A stretch of 64,000 bases of DNA from Fusobacterium sp. (GTDB taxonomy: Bacteria; Fusobacteriota; Fusobacteriia; Fusobacteriales; Fusobacteriaceae). The notes under the pieces were generated by a model. That model was given only the letters and a program-made list of their open reading frames with translations. It searched no databases and had not been told where the DNA came from. This document shows positions 9,176-19,171 of this stretch, piece by piece. Both the position numbers and the translations under genes were made by a program. Position 1 is the stretch's first letter. Every line of letters begins with the position of its first letter. The stretch spans positions 1 to 64,000 of the forward strand of contig NZ_JAWDXO010000012.1 in the NCBI RefSeq assembly GCF_032477075.1. The letters run 5' to 3'.

Positions 9176-9466
9176 CTATAAAACCATATCTTTTGCATTC
9201 TGAATATAAAATTCTAACTTACAGAATATATCAGTGGTTGCCCCTATATTATATTCAAAACTATTTCTTCTCTTATTAAGTTCATCTCTCAAATTTTTTA
9301 CAAGCTCCTCTGCTCTATTCATTCCAGTTTTTCTGCATAATTCCTCTATTTGTTCAAGTTTTTCAAAAGTTGCAGGCTGTACTGTATGAAAACCACTTAA
9401 AAAAATATCATTCATAATATTTTCTGTATCATTTATTATTGTTTCTAAAACATTATTATTTTTCAT
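9176..9466 (-). CDS. Conserved-looking 96-residue protein at the end of the yeh-type operon
   Basis: I do not recognise this protein. It is predicted soluble and largely helical, rich in Glu, Asn and Lys, with a charged stretch near the middle (EELVKNLRDELNKRR). There is no signal peptide and no membrane segment. It begins 11 bases after the SWIM gene stop, with AGGTGA as ribosome binding site, so it is the last gene of the DUF4132-MoxR-DUF5682-VWA-SWIM operon. Being tightly attached, it is likely to work with that system, perhaps as a small adaptor or regulator. That is inference from position. Confidence 0.65.
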   Translation of the reverse strand: MKNNNVLETIINDTENIMNDIFLSGFHTVQPATFEKLEQIEELCRKTGMNRAEELVKNLRDELNKRRNSFEYNIGATTDIFCKLEFYIQNAKDMVL

Positions 9467-9477
9467 TTTTCACCTAC

Positions 9478-11166
9478 TTAAAAAAATATATTTCTTACTT
9501 GACCATCTTGTATACCACTTAAAAATTTTCCATATATTATTCCATTCTTTTCAATAATATTTCCAAGTATATAATCAAAATATAGTCCAGTTTTATTTTT
9601 TTCAAAATATTTTATAGCATTTTCTGATACAGAATTGTATTTTATATCAAATATTATAGTATTTCCATTTGAATCTAAAGAATCAAATTTAAGTTTCTGT
9701 TCTATTTTATCATATTCTATATTTTTTATTTCCTCTGCTTTTATTAAAAATATATTTTTAGTAGCTGAATATGGTTCAAAATACCTAAATTTATGCTTCT
9801 TCAATTCATCTATGATAAAAGAATAATCAGAAACAGCTAACTCATGTATATCTTCTTCAGTTGTTTTGCCTTTTATATTACAAACTGTAGATTTTGTAGA
9901 AGATATCTTTCCAAGGGAAAGTTTTGCATCTTTCAAAACCATTTTTGACACAGATACATCTTTAAAAGAAAGTTCATTTGACCATACCTGTCCCATATTA
10001 TACAAAGTGCTTAATTGTGACCTATTTTCATAAGGCCTGAGGGTGCTCATTGATAGAATATTTTTTATATCTTTACAATAAAAATATACAGTTATCAGAA
10101 GGTCATTTCTTTTTGTAATACCTCCAGAAGCTCCTAATCCAATTAACTCAATGTTGTCAAGATTAAATTTTTCCTCTCGTCTCTGCCCTGCCAGCATCAA
10201 TTTTTTTCTGTTATCTTCTATTATAAGAAGAGCTGATGTTCTATTATAAACAGAACACAATATATGCATCAGCCTTTTATTAGAAAAAGATATATTTTTA
10301 GAAAAATAAAATCCAAGTTCACTTGAAAGATTTTTCAGTTCATCTGCTGCTGCAAAAAGTTTTATTCCATAAGTCTGTATATAAAATTTTTCTGTCTGAC
10401 TTATTTCATTTCCAGTCAACCCAGATATTCCACGATCAAATATTGAACTTATAAAAATATGAAGATTTTCTATAATCTCTCTTTCTTTTTCTCCTATCTC
10501 TATCTTATCATATTCTGTATCTTCTTCTGTTATCTTTCCTTCTTTTATTAAATATGATATTAAAGCATATGCTTTATGTGAACATATTCCCTTCTCCTTA
10601 CAAGAACACATTGCATTTTCTATAGACTTTTCTTTAGGAAAATATACTTTTACATTTTGACTGGCAATAGTTACAGTTAACATATCTCCATATTCAAAAA
10701 CAGCTTCATTTCTTATAAAGATTGAATTTATAAGAGAGTTATAGATTTTCTTTCCTACGATTTCCAGTACCTTTTCTCCTGTAAGTTTTTTTAATTCCTC
10801 ATAAAAAATTGTTTCATCAATTTTTTCTTTTTCATCTTCTTTTATTTCTTCTTCTATATTTTGATTATTATCATAAAATTCTTTTAAATATAGGAGTGCC
10901 ATTACAGTATGTTTACAGATACTTGAAGATGGACATGTACATTTACTGTTTTGCACATTTATATTTAGCTCTACAACTACATCTTCTATTTTTACCTCTA
11001 TGGTTCCTGCATTTTTTACTGACAATAAAATATTTTCTCTAGCTTTTTCCAGATCTTTTACAGAACGTTTATATATTCCTTTATTTGAAATACTTACTAT
11101 AAATTCTTCATTGATAAAAGGAAGAAAAGACTTTATTTCATTTATAATACTATTTTTGCTATCCAT
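9478..11166 (-). CDS. SWIM zinc-finger protein, YehQ-like
   Basis: 562-residue cytoplasmic protein matching the SWIM-domain member (YehQ) of the E. coli yehLMPQ group. Two SWIM motifs are visible in the N-terminal half: CTCPSSSICKH near residues 78-88 and MCSCKEKGICSH near 184-195, both of the CxC...CxH type used to bind zinc and contact nucleic acid or protein. The C-terminal half shows no motif I recognise. The start is supported by AAAGGAG upstream, and the gene begins 25 bases inside the end of the VWA gene, so translation is coupled. Function unknown. Confidence 0.82.
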   Translation of the reverse strand: MDSKNSIINEIKSFLPFINEEFIVSISNKGIYKRSVKDLEKARENILLSVKNAGTIEVKIEDVVVELNINVQNSKCTCPSSSICKHTVMALLYLKEFYDNNQNIEEEIKEDEKEKIDETIFYEELKKLTGEKVLEIVGKKIYNSLINSIFIRNEAVFEYGDMLTVTIASQNVKVYFPKEKSIENAMCSCKEKGICSHKAYALISYLIKEGKITEEDTEYDKIEIGEKEREIIENLHIFISSIFDRGISGLTGNEISQTEKFYIQTYGIKLFAAADELKNLSSELGFYFSKNISFSNKRLMHILCSVYNRTSALLIIEDNRKKLMLAGQRREEKFNLDNIELIGLGASGGITKRNDLLITVYFYCKDIKNILSMSTLRPYENRSQLSTLYNMGQVWSNELSFKDVSVSKMVLKDAKLSLGKISSTKSTVCNIKGKTTEEDIHELAVSDYSFIIDELKKHKFRYFEPYSATKNIFLIKAEEIKNIEYDKIEQKLKFDSLDSNGNTIIFDIKYNSVSENAIKYFEKNKTGLYFDYILGNIIEKNGIIYGKFLSGIQDGQVRNIFF

Positions 11167-12251
11167 TGTGCCAACTCCTTTGGTGTTATAGCTGCTACAT
11201 CAGCACCTAAATTTGCCATTTTTTGAGCAGCATTTTTATCATAACTACCTTGTGCATTATAATCTAAAGCAGGAAGTACAAACATTCTTGCACCTGTTTC
11301 TATGATATCAAAAACTCTCCTGTACATTTGTCTGTAATCATATCCATCATAGAGATCGCTTACTAACACAACTATTGTTTTTTGAGGCTGAGTTATTTTA
11401 GAAGCAGCATAATCAAGAGCTTTTGATATGTCTGTTCCTCCTCCCAGCTGTACACTTAAAAGAGTTTCCACAGGGTCACTCACATAATCAGTCAAGTCCA
11501 CTACACTTGTATCAAATACTATCAGTTTTGTATCTATCATAGATAATTTAGAAAATATTCCAGCCATAACAGCACTATAAATTACAGAAGATACCATACT
11601 TCCGCTTTGGTCTACCACTATTATTATGTGATATTCATTTTGTTTTTTTATACGAGAAGAAAAATATAATCTCGAAGGAATGAGAACTTTTCTTTCTGTA
11701 TCATAATTTTTTAAATTTCTTCTTACAGTTTTTTTAAAATCAAAATTTCTCATTGTACGAAGTACTCCACTTTTATATGGATTTTTCTTTCCATGAAAAG
11801 CTTCTATTATCTCTTTTCTTAATTGCTCTTCAATCTCTTTAACTACTTCCCCTATTATATTTCTAGCTGTTTGCAATACTTGTGGACTCATCATTTTTTT
11901 AAATGCCAATATATTTTTTAATAATTCCATATCAGGCTGCATCTGCTTAAGAATCTTTTCATCAGTAAGAAGTTCTGTCAGATTATATTTAGAAATTGCT
12001 TGTTTTTGCATTATTTCTACTGTTTCTTCTGGGAAAAGTTCTCTTACTTTTCCTATCCACTCTGGAACAGTAAGACTTGAAGCTCCCCTTCCTCCATCCT
12101 TACGTATTCCCTGTTCTTCTGAGTATTCTCTTGAATAAAGAAAATCAAGGACAGAATCCATAGTGGCATATTGAGGGTCAAGACTCATATTTTCCTGAGC
12201 AAATTCTCCCAGAACAAGTCTCCACTTATTAAGTGTTTTTTTATCTTCCAT
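11142..12251 (-). CDS. VWA domain protein, YehP-like
   Basis: 369-residue protein with a C-terminal von Willebrand factor A domain. The metal-ion-dependent adhesion site is complete: DQSGSM near residue 213, a Thr in GGGTDIS, and an Asp in VSDLYDG. The N-terminal 190 residues are helical and partner-specific. VWA proteins paired with MoxR ATPases act as metal-dependent adaptors that let the ATPase remodel or insert cofactors into a target; the partner here is the adjacent MoxR gene. GGGGGAAG lies just before the ATG, and the gene overlaps the DUF5682 gene by 11 bases and the SWIM gene by 25. This gene corresponds to E. coli yehP. Confidence 0.87.
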   Translation of the reverse strand: MEDKKTLNKWRLVLGEFAQENMSLDPQYATMDSVLDFLYSREYSEEQGIRKDGGRGASSLTVPEWIGKVRELFPEETVEIMQKQAISKYNLTELLTDEKILKQMQPDMELLKNILAFKKMMSPQVLQTARNIIGEVVKEIEEQLRKEIIEAFHGKKNPYKSGVLRTMRNFDFKKTVRRNLKNYDTERKVLIPSRLYFSSRIKKQNEYHIIIVVDQSGSMVSSVIYSAVMAGIFSKLSMIDTKLIVFDTSVVDLTDYVSDPVETLLSVQLGGGTDISKALDYAASKITQPQKTIVVLVSDLYDGYDYRQMYRRVFDIIETGARMFVLPALDYNAQGSYDKNAAQKMANLGADVAAITPKELAQWIAKIVL

Positions 12252-14685
12252 TTTCTTCCCCCTTTATTAAAAGCCACTCATCCAGTTTTTCAGCACAATA
12301 TTTATCAATATCTGCCGCTTTTTCTATTTGTTTTTGATCAAAAACATCTCCATATAATAATGCCTCTCCTGATATGTCATAAAATGAAGATACTTGTTTA
12401 GCAATTTTATCAGTTTCAAAAGGAAGAAAATATGTAAATGCAAATCTCAAATCTGGAAGTATCTCTAAAAATAAATCTCCATCAGTGTCTTTCAATATCT
12501 CATCTAAAGAATGAAGCATTCTATCATCTACAAAAACTATATCTTTGGCTATCTTAAAAAATCCTTTTAAGAAAGATGCTGACATTTTTTTAGAAACATC
12601 AGATCCATTAAGATAAGAATTAAACTTAGCCATAGCTTCTTCTAAAGATATTCTTCCTTTCTTAAAAAGAACTGCACTCCCTGATCCAGAAAGAGCTGTA
12701 TTAGCATTGTTATCTTCATATATGGAAAACATACTTTGAATAAAAGTTTCTTCCTCTTCTCTATTTAAACTATCTATAAAATAAGTATACAAAAATTTTA
12801 TCCCATCGCAAATATTATCTTCATCTTCTTTTTTAGAATTTATAATAGTATAAATCAATGTAAGCATACGATTTAAATTCAATTCTATTACCTTATCAAG
12901 CATTGGTATATCTATCCCAGTAAAACTTGTATTATAAGTTTTGACTTCGCTAAGATTTTTAAAACAATCAGATACACTTAAAAAATCCATATCATTACCT
13001 ATTATATCCATCAGCTTTTCAAAAATAATACCATATACACTGTTTAAGCCCATACGATTTGCCTGTAAAAGCTTTTCTGAAAGTTCTCTGGCATTACTAT
13101 GTTCAGCTGATATTCCTTTTATTATCAGAGAAAGACATGCTTCTTCTACTGTTCCTCCATATGCAGAGTTTGTAATAAGAGCTACCTGTACTCCTGGAAA
13201 AAATCGATATTCCCATGTTTCCCTAAGAAGTATTCTTCCTTTTCCAGTATTGGAATCCTGACCTCTGATATAATGACAAAAATCTGTTTCTAAAAACTTC
13301 ATTTGATGAAAAAATCTGCTTTTCTCTCTATGGCTTTCATTATTATATACATCCAGCTTAGTTTCTTTTTTCATACTTACTGTTGTAGCTATTTTAAATT
13401 TTTTACATTTTACAAAAAAATCATTTACTAAAGGAGGAACTCCGCAATCTGGATCTATACTCCCCATTTCCATTCCAGTAAGAAGTCTGTAGAGATTTTT
13501 TAATGATGGCTGGTGATATGAATTTATTTCTCCTTTTACAAAAGATGCCTTGACTCCATCTATCAGTTCAAACACTCCACATTCTTTTTTTTCTCTCAAT
13601 TCTCCTAATCCTCTGGCCATATAATATGACTGCATTTCATCTGCTATTGAAAGAGGCTGTTTTTTTCTTACAGCTCCAGCTGTATTAATAATAAAACGCA
13701 ATACTGATTCCTCAAAAGGTTTTTTTCTATTTTTATTTATATTCTCCCATACCTTTTGATAGAAAAATGGAAATACCATTCCTGATTCATATCCTGAATT
13801 TCTATCAGATTCTTCAAAAGAATAAGGCATAAGATAACTAGGTGAATCTTCTTCCTTTATGCTCTCTATTTTAAATGAAGGAAGTTTCTTTGCTGTAATA
13901 AGGTTTACAAGTTCTATTGTATGTATTCCGCCAGTTACAACTAATACTTTTTTATACTTTTTCATAGCTTCTCGAATATTCTCAGCCATATAATACTCTC
14001 GGATTATATCTCCATGATAAATTAATTCATCCTGAGAAGTATTCTCTCTGCTGTAATAACAATAATAAAACAGGCTTTTTAAAAAACTTTCAGTTTCTGT
14101 ATGAAATCCCTCTATTTCAAAAAGCATCTCCCATAGTTCATTAAAATTTTTACAACCCATTTTTTCTATGAGCATTTTATAATAACTGCTTTGTAAAAAT
14201 ACTCTGTCATCTTCATAATTCTCTATATTTTTTTGTTCTGGGTTGGGAGTATTTAAAAGCTTTTCTCCGTAGCTGAGATCAATAAATTCACAATGTATCC
14301 CTTTCTCTGTTCCTTTTCTCAATGCAGTTAGCTCAGGAGAATAATCAAGAAATGGATAAAATGCTCTATATTTACCTTTTTCTTCATTTATTTTTCCTGA
14401 TTTATCATCATAACTTAGATATATGCAGAAAGGTGTTTTTGTTTTATCTGATACTGCATATTCTATTAAATGCCCTGCATTTTTAGGTCCTTCTATCAAT
14501 ATAGCTTCTGGCTGATACTCTTCTATTACTTTTTCCAAATGAAAAGAACAGACTGGACTATGATGTCTCACTGGAAACAGTAGGAAATTTGAAGATAAAT
14601 CATAACTTTTTTTAAAAAGCTCATCTATCCTCTTTATTTCTTCACCTATTTCAAATTGTTTCTCGCCTCGTAATAATCTATCCAT
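12241..14685 (-). CDS. DUF5682 family protein, YehM-like
   Basis: 814-residue protein matching the DUF5682 member (YehM) of the yeh group. The first 300 residues show a pattern that recalls the EreA/ChaN/TraB-like hydrolase fold: VRHHSP near residue 39, LIEGPKNAGH near 62-71, and VVTGGIHT near 250. Conserved His and Glu residues sit where that superfamily places catalytic or metal-binding residues. This relation is my inference. The remaining 500 residues are helical and unrecognised. GAGGGG lies before the ATG, and the gene starts 40 bases inside the MoxR gene. The long overlaps on both sides imply fixed stoichiometry with the ATPase and the VWA protein. Confidence 0.82.
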   Translation of the reverse strand: MDRLLRGEKQFEIGEEIKRIDELFKKSYDLSSNFLLFPVRHHSPVCSFHLEKVIEEYQPEAILIEGPKNAGHLIEYAVSDKTKTPFCIYLSYDDKSGKINEEKGKYRAFYPFLDYSPELTALRKGTEKGIHCEFIDLSYGEKLLNTPNPEQKNIENYEDDRVFLQSSYYKMLIEKMGCKNFNELWEMLFEIEGFHTETESFLKSLFYYCYYSRENTSQDELIYHGDIIREYYMAENIREAMKKYKKVLVVTGGIHTIELVNLITAKKLPSFKIESIKEEDSPSYLMPYSFEESDRNSGYESGMVFPFFYQKVWENINKNRKKPFEESVLRFIINTAGAVRKKQPLSIADEMQSYYMARGLGELREKKECGVFELIDGVKASFVKGEINSYHQPSLKNLYRLLTGMEMGSIDPDCGVPPLVNDFFVKCKKFKIATTVSMKKETKLDVYNNESHREKSRFFHQMKFLETDFCHYIRGQDSNTGKGRILLRETWEYRFFPGVQVALITNSAYGGTVEEACLSLIIKGISAEHSNARELSEKLLQANRMGLNSVYGIIFEKLMDIIGNDMDFLSVSDCFKNLSEVKTYNTSFTGIDIPMLDKVIELNLNRMLTLIYTIINSKKEDEDNICDGIKFLYTYFIDSLNREEEETFIQSMFSIYEDNNANTALSGSGSAVLFKKGRISLEEAMAKFNSYLNGSDVSKKMSASFLKGFFKIAKDIVFVDDRMLHSLDEILKDTDGDLFLEILPDLRFAFTYFLPFETDKIAKQVSSFYDISGEALLYGDVFDQKQIEKAADIDKYCAEKLDEWLLIKGEENGR

Positions 14686-15758
14686 AATGACCCCTCTTTT
14701 TCTGCTCTTTTTTTCACAACAGTTCCAAAATAATTTTTAAGTTTTGACAAATCATCTCTATTTTCCTTGATTACTGCTCCTTTTATATTTTGAACAAGTT
14801 TGTCAGCAGTTATTTTCCCATCACTATAATAATATGAATCAATAGCAGTCTGGAAATATACTGATACTGCTTCTGCTGTACTCATAACTGATGATGGTAT
14901 ATCTACTTTTATATTTTCATAAGTTATACCTTCTCTTAACTCTCTGAAAGTCAAAGCCAGTACCTCAATAACATTATGGTCTATTTTCATTTCTATATTA
15001 GCCTCATTAAACATTTTTTCACATTCCTGCTCTATTATTTTAGCCTCTATAGTTACACTGCTTACTGGAAGAACTGTTTCAAAATTAAATCTTCTTTTCA
15101 AAGCACTACTCATCTCGTTAATACCCTTATCTCTAGTATTAGCAGTGGCTATCACATTAAATCCAGGTCTTGCATACAATACTGGTTCTTCTGCAAACTC
15201 TGGAATATTCAACATTTTATCACTCATAACACTTATCATGCTATCCTGCATTTCCAATGGGCATCTAGTTATTTCTTCAAAACGAGTTATTATTCCTTCT
15301 TTCATTCCAATATACAGAGGTGCTGGAACAAGAGCTTCTCTTACAGGTCCTTTTGCTAAAAGCATTGCATAGTTCCATGAATATTTAATCATATCTTCAG
15401 TAGTTCCTGCTGTTCCCTGAATAGTGTTTGTAGTTGTTCCGCAGATAGCTGCAGATAAAAGTTCACTCAACATAGTTTTAGCTGTTCCAGGATCCCCTAC
15501 AAGCATAAGTCCTCTATTTCCAGCAAGAGTAATTATACTTCTTTCTACAAGAGAATCATCTCCATAGAATTTTTTAGTTATTTTTACTTTTTTTCCATTA
15601 TACTCTATGGCTTTATCACTTCCAAGGATGAATGTTCTCACTGCTTTTGGAGACATAAGCCAATTTTCTGGTTTTTTTCCAGTATCTGTATTTTTCAATA
15701 CTTCTAACTCCTCAGCATATTTCATCTCCATAGTAGGTTTTAAAATTTTTACTTCCAC
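14646..15758 (-). CDS. MoxR-type AAA+ ATPase, YehL-like
   Basis: 370-residue AAA+ ATPase. Walker A is GDPGTAKT near residue 87, a Walker B-like FEEITRCP follows near 168, sensor 1 is ATANTRDKG, and the arginine finger is in LKRRFNF. MoxR ATPases act with a VWA partner as chaperones for assembly or cofactor insertion; the VWA gene is two genes downstream. The start codon is GTG, supported by GGGAGG seven bases upstream and a two-base gap from the DUF4132 stop. This matches E. coli yehL. The target complex is unknown. Confidence 0.88.
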   Translation of the reverse strand: MEVKILKPTMEMKYAEELEVLKNTDTGKKPENWLMSPKAVRTFILGSDKAIEYNGKKVKITKKFYGDDSLVERSIITLAGNRGLMLVGDPGTAKTMLSELLSAAICGTTTNTIQGTAGTTEDMIKYSWNYAMLLAKGPVREALVPAPLYIGMKEGIITRFEEITRCPLEMQDSMISVMSDKMLNIPEFAEEPVLYARPGFNVIATANTRDKGINEMSSALKRRFNFETVLPVSSVTIEAKIIEQECEKMFNEANIEMKIDHNVIEVLALTFRELREGITYENIKVDIPSSVMSTAEAVSVYFQTAIDSYYYSDGKITADKLVQNIKGAVIKENRDDLSKLKNYFGTVVKKRAEKEGSLWIDYYEARNNLK

Positions 15759-15760
15759 AA

Positions 15761-18700
15761 CTATTCCTCCCTGTTTTCTATAGCTTTTTCTGTTATCATA
15801 TTTCCTGCAAGATATGCAAGACTAATAAGTTTTTTAGGTACTTTTCTAAGAATTATTTCACTATTGCTTTCTCTTGAAATAAAACTTATTTTAAGTATAC
15901 TGATAATTGTACTATAATCTCCTGGATAGAAATTATTAGTAGATATAAACATCTTTATATTACTTGATTCATCTATAAAAGTACACCCACAACATTCTCC
16001 ATATTCAGCAAACTCCATATTGAAACCAAGTTTATTTGCTGCACTTTTGAAAGTTGAAGCATAAATTTTCTTTGTTTTGAATTCTGTTATCTCTTTTTCT
16101 TCAAGCTCTTCATCTTTTAAAGTATATACTGGGATATTTAATTGATCTACTGGCTGTACTATTTCATAATCTTCCAATTGTTCTGTCCATGCTGCCAACT
16201 CTTCCTCATCTATATCAGCTGGGTGTAATGGAAGTATATATGTCCCATTTTCCAATTCGTACTCTTCTTCATCCACTGTATTAAATGTTCCATCTTCCAT
16301 GTATCTGAAAGTTTTTATAATATTTCCTTTACTGTCTGCCTCTTCCCATACAAGTTTTGTTGCAAAGCTATTCATTATAGGATTTTCTATAAACAGTTCC
16401 TTCCATTTATCTATACTCCATTTTCTTCCTATTATAACTGCTTTAGCTATTCTTAACTTTTGAGATTCTATAACAATTTTGATCTGTTTTTTTATATTCT
16501 TTAATTCCTCTTTACATTCTGCCGCCATATCTTCATTATCATTATTTTTAGCTGATGCCTTTGGAAGTGATTTTATCTGTTTTCCTGTGTTATCAAAAAG
16601 TGTTATTTCCATTTTATCATCTAATACAGCTTTAAATTCCCTTTCTCCATAACTGAATATTCTAGTTCTGTCTTTTCCAAATCCTAAATCGGGAACTATT
16701 ATATCATCCAGTTCATCTCTAGACATTCCCATAGCTTCTGCTGCTATATCCATAGCCTCAAGAGCTGCTCTTTTTACTCTTTTATTTTTATGTTTTCTTG
16801 ACATACTGTCTACTGTAAGCAATGCCATTTTGCTTCCATTCATACATAAAGATTGGATAGCAAAAGTTGCAAGACCAGGCTTACTGTTCTCTGCCCAGAA
16901 GTCTATTTGCTTTTTAATCATAGGTATTTGAGTCTCACCAGCTGTAAGAGCTAGAGGTAAAAGTAAATTTCTATATTTTGTAGTTGATCCTTCAGCAATC
17001 CACATATCAAAAATATTCTTCATTAAAAGTCTCAAATCATAAATATTTACAATTTCCTGTATTTTTTTGCATCCTTTAATTATATATAGATCTTTTAAAA
17101 CTATATATTCTGATACAAAATATTTCATTACTTTTTCTGAAATTTTTTCTTCTGAATCTTTTATTCTAACATTTCCATAATCTATTTCTTTAGCATAAGG
17201 AGTATTTTTATCATTAGTTTTTGTATATAGATTTTCTATATATTCTGTCACTTTATTAATATCCTCCATTGCTTTTAAATCCTTTTCTATTTTATCATTA
17301 TCCCATATTCTTATAAGACGCATAGCAGTATCAGCAGTTATTTTGCTTTTAGCTCCAGCTAATTCCTCTATCTTAGAACGTACTTCATTTTCTTTAGATT
17401 TAAGCATATCTTCTACCATACTTGTTACACTTTTTATTTTCTTTTCAAATACATTAGTAAGTTCTACATAATCAAATCCATTATTTTCTTTGTAAAGAAT
17501 ATTAATAAAATCCTTTAGACTTTCTATTTCAAAAAAATTATTTTTTAATAATTCATATATCTCTTTTTCATACTTATGAGCAAATTCTAAAAATTCATCT
17601 TTTTCTATTGCATCTTCTCTAAATCTATAGTCAAGATATCCTTGACAGATATCTTCAAATGAAACTCCCAATTTTTCATAAAGCCTTGTATAGACATTTT
17701 CATTTTTTACAGGACATACACATTTATAATTTATTATAAAATGGAAAAGATATCTTATATATCCTTTCATCTTAAAAATTACTCCAACAGCATTTCTTGC
17801 CACTGTAGAATATTCTATTAAAGAAAGAGCTGAAACATTTATTTTATTAGCTTTTGCTCTATATTTATATGCACTTCCACTTTCAGATATTTTTATTCCA
17901 TCTAGTACTGCTTTTTCATTTCTCAAGAATTCAAAATCTTCCATTCCTATCTCAGGAAATTCATATCCATATACTTCTTTATTTGCATATATTTCACTAT
18001 ATGATTTTATAAATAGATTCTCAATTTTACCTAAATACTCTTTTTTCTCTGCTCCATCAATATAGTTATTTTTTATAAGAAGACTAAGAAGTATTCCTCC
18101 CATAATGTCTTCTTCATCTATTTCTCTTTTCATTATAGATTTAACATAATCTGGGGATAATTTCATACTTCCTTCTATTACCTTATAAAAATATTTTTCA
18201 TTATGTCTGTAGTCATTTGAAATACGTTCTAAACAGAAATCTAATTTATATTTATCTGAAAGCTTTAATTCTTCTATATTCTTCATAGTCTGTTCATCAT
18301 TATTATGAACATAAAGAAATGTCACAGGTTCTGCCATTGCTGCTATTCTTATACCTTGAAAAATAATATTTGAAGCCATTTTTATCTCTTTTATTATTTT
18401 ATTAATTAAAATAGTTTCATGCATTTCAGATGTAAAAACTAATTTTATTTGAACAACTTCATTATAATATTTATCTATTTGAGTATCTCTTATATCATTT
18501 TCTAAAATTCTTTTTACAGTTTTATCTTTTAATCTTTTCTTTAAAATACTATAAAAAAATCTTTCCAGTTTTTCTACTACTTTTTCTTTTTTTCCAAAGA
18601 AAATATTACCTATTTTTTCCATTGGTGTACTTTCATTTTCATTTACTAATTTTGTTATAAGAATTATTCCTGCTGCAAAAGCTGCATTTCCATTTACTTT

Positions 18701-19171
18701 ATCATATTCATTTATATATTCATCAGCAATATCCTTATAATTCTCAATAAATTTGTCTACTGATTCTTTTTCTGTCTGCCACCAATATCTTGTAGTATAT
18801 AAAAGAGTTTTCTGGAAATCTTCTTTTATAAATGCCTTACTGAATCCTAATTTTTTATAAAGGCTATATTTTCCACTAAAAAGCTGAAACTGAGTGCTCA
18901 GTTTATCTGGACATTCTTTATATAACAGTTCTGTATATCTTTTTAATACCTCTCCATCTTCATTATCTATAAAATTTTTATTTTCATCAAAACACCCTAA
19001 TTGATCAAAACCATATGCCTGATACATTGATATTTTCTGTCTTAAATCATTACCTGATGGAGCTGTATTTGTTTCCCCTAGTATATAACTTTCAATCTGT
19101 TCTTTCAATTGAGGTTCTTTATAAGAATACACATTTCTCATAATAATTTCTGCTGCTTCTTTTCTTGCCAT
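15761..19171 (-). CDS. DUF4132 (MolR/YehI-like) protein
   Basis: 1136-residue cytoplasmic protein, first gene of the yeh-type operon. The C-terminal quarter fits the DUF4132 domain seen in E. coli YehI/MolR (conserved stretch around the motifs IGRKWSIDKW and FRYMEDGTF). The N-terminal 800 residues are almost entirely helical and could form HEAT-like repeats, including a stretch around 760-840 where helices alternate with short loops. AGGGGG precedes the ATG. DUF4132 has no established biochemical role; its presence beside a MoxR/VWA pair here and in E. coli suggests it is a scaffold or client of the complex. Confidence 0.85.
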   Translation of the reverse strand: MARKEAAEIIMRNVYSYKEPQLKEQIESYILGETNTAPSGNDLRQKISMYQAYGFDQLGCFDENKNFIDNEDGEVLKRYTELLYKECPDKLSTQFQLFSGKYSLYKKLGFSKAFIKEDFQKTLLYTTRYWWQTEKESVDKFIENYKDIADEYINEYDKVNGNAAFAAGIILITKLVNENESTPMEKIGNIFFGKKEKVVEKLERFFYSILKKRLKDKTVKRILENDIRDTQIDKYYNEVVQIKLVFTSEMHETILINKIIKEIKMASNIIFQGIRIAAMAEPVTFLYVHNNDEQTMKNIEELKLSDKYKLDFCLERISNDYRHNEKYFYKVIEGSMKLSPDYVKSIMKREIDEEDIMGGILLSLLIKNNYIDGAEKKEYLGKIENLFIKSYSEIYANKEVYGYEFPEIGMEDFEFLRNEKAVLDGIKISESGSAYKYRAKANKINVSALSLIEYSTVARNAVGVIFKMKGYIRYLFHFIINYKCVCPVKNENVYTRLYEKLGVSFEDICQGYLDYRFREDAIEKDEFLEFAHKYEKEIYELLKNNFFEIESLKDFINILYKENNGFDYVELTNVFEKKIKSVTSMVEDMLKSKENEVRSKIEELAGAKSKITADTAMRLIRIWDNDKIEKDLKAMEDINKVTEYIENLYTKTNDKNTPYAKEIDYGNVRIKDSEEKISEKVMKYFVSEYIVLKDLYIIKGCKKIQEIVNIYDLRLLMKNIFDMWIAEGSTTKYRNLLLPLALTAGETQIPMIKKQIDFWAENSKPGLATFAIQSLCMNGSKMALLTVDSMSRKHKNKRVKRAALEAMDIAAEAMGMSRDELDDIIVPDLGFGKDRTRIFSYGEREFKAVLDDKMEITLFDNTGKQIKSLPKASAKNNDNEDMAAECKEELKNIKKQIKIVIESQKLRIAKAVIIGRKWSIDKWKELFIENPIMNSFATKLVWEEADSKGNIIKTFRYMEDGTFNTVDEEEYELENGTYILPLHPADIDEEELAAWTEQLEDYEIVQPVDQLNIPVYTLKDEELEEKEITEFKTKKIYASTFKSAANKLGFNMEFAEYGECCGCTFIDESSNIKMFISTNNFYPGDYSTIISILKISFISRESNSEIILRKVPKKLISLAYLAGNMITEKAIENREE

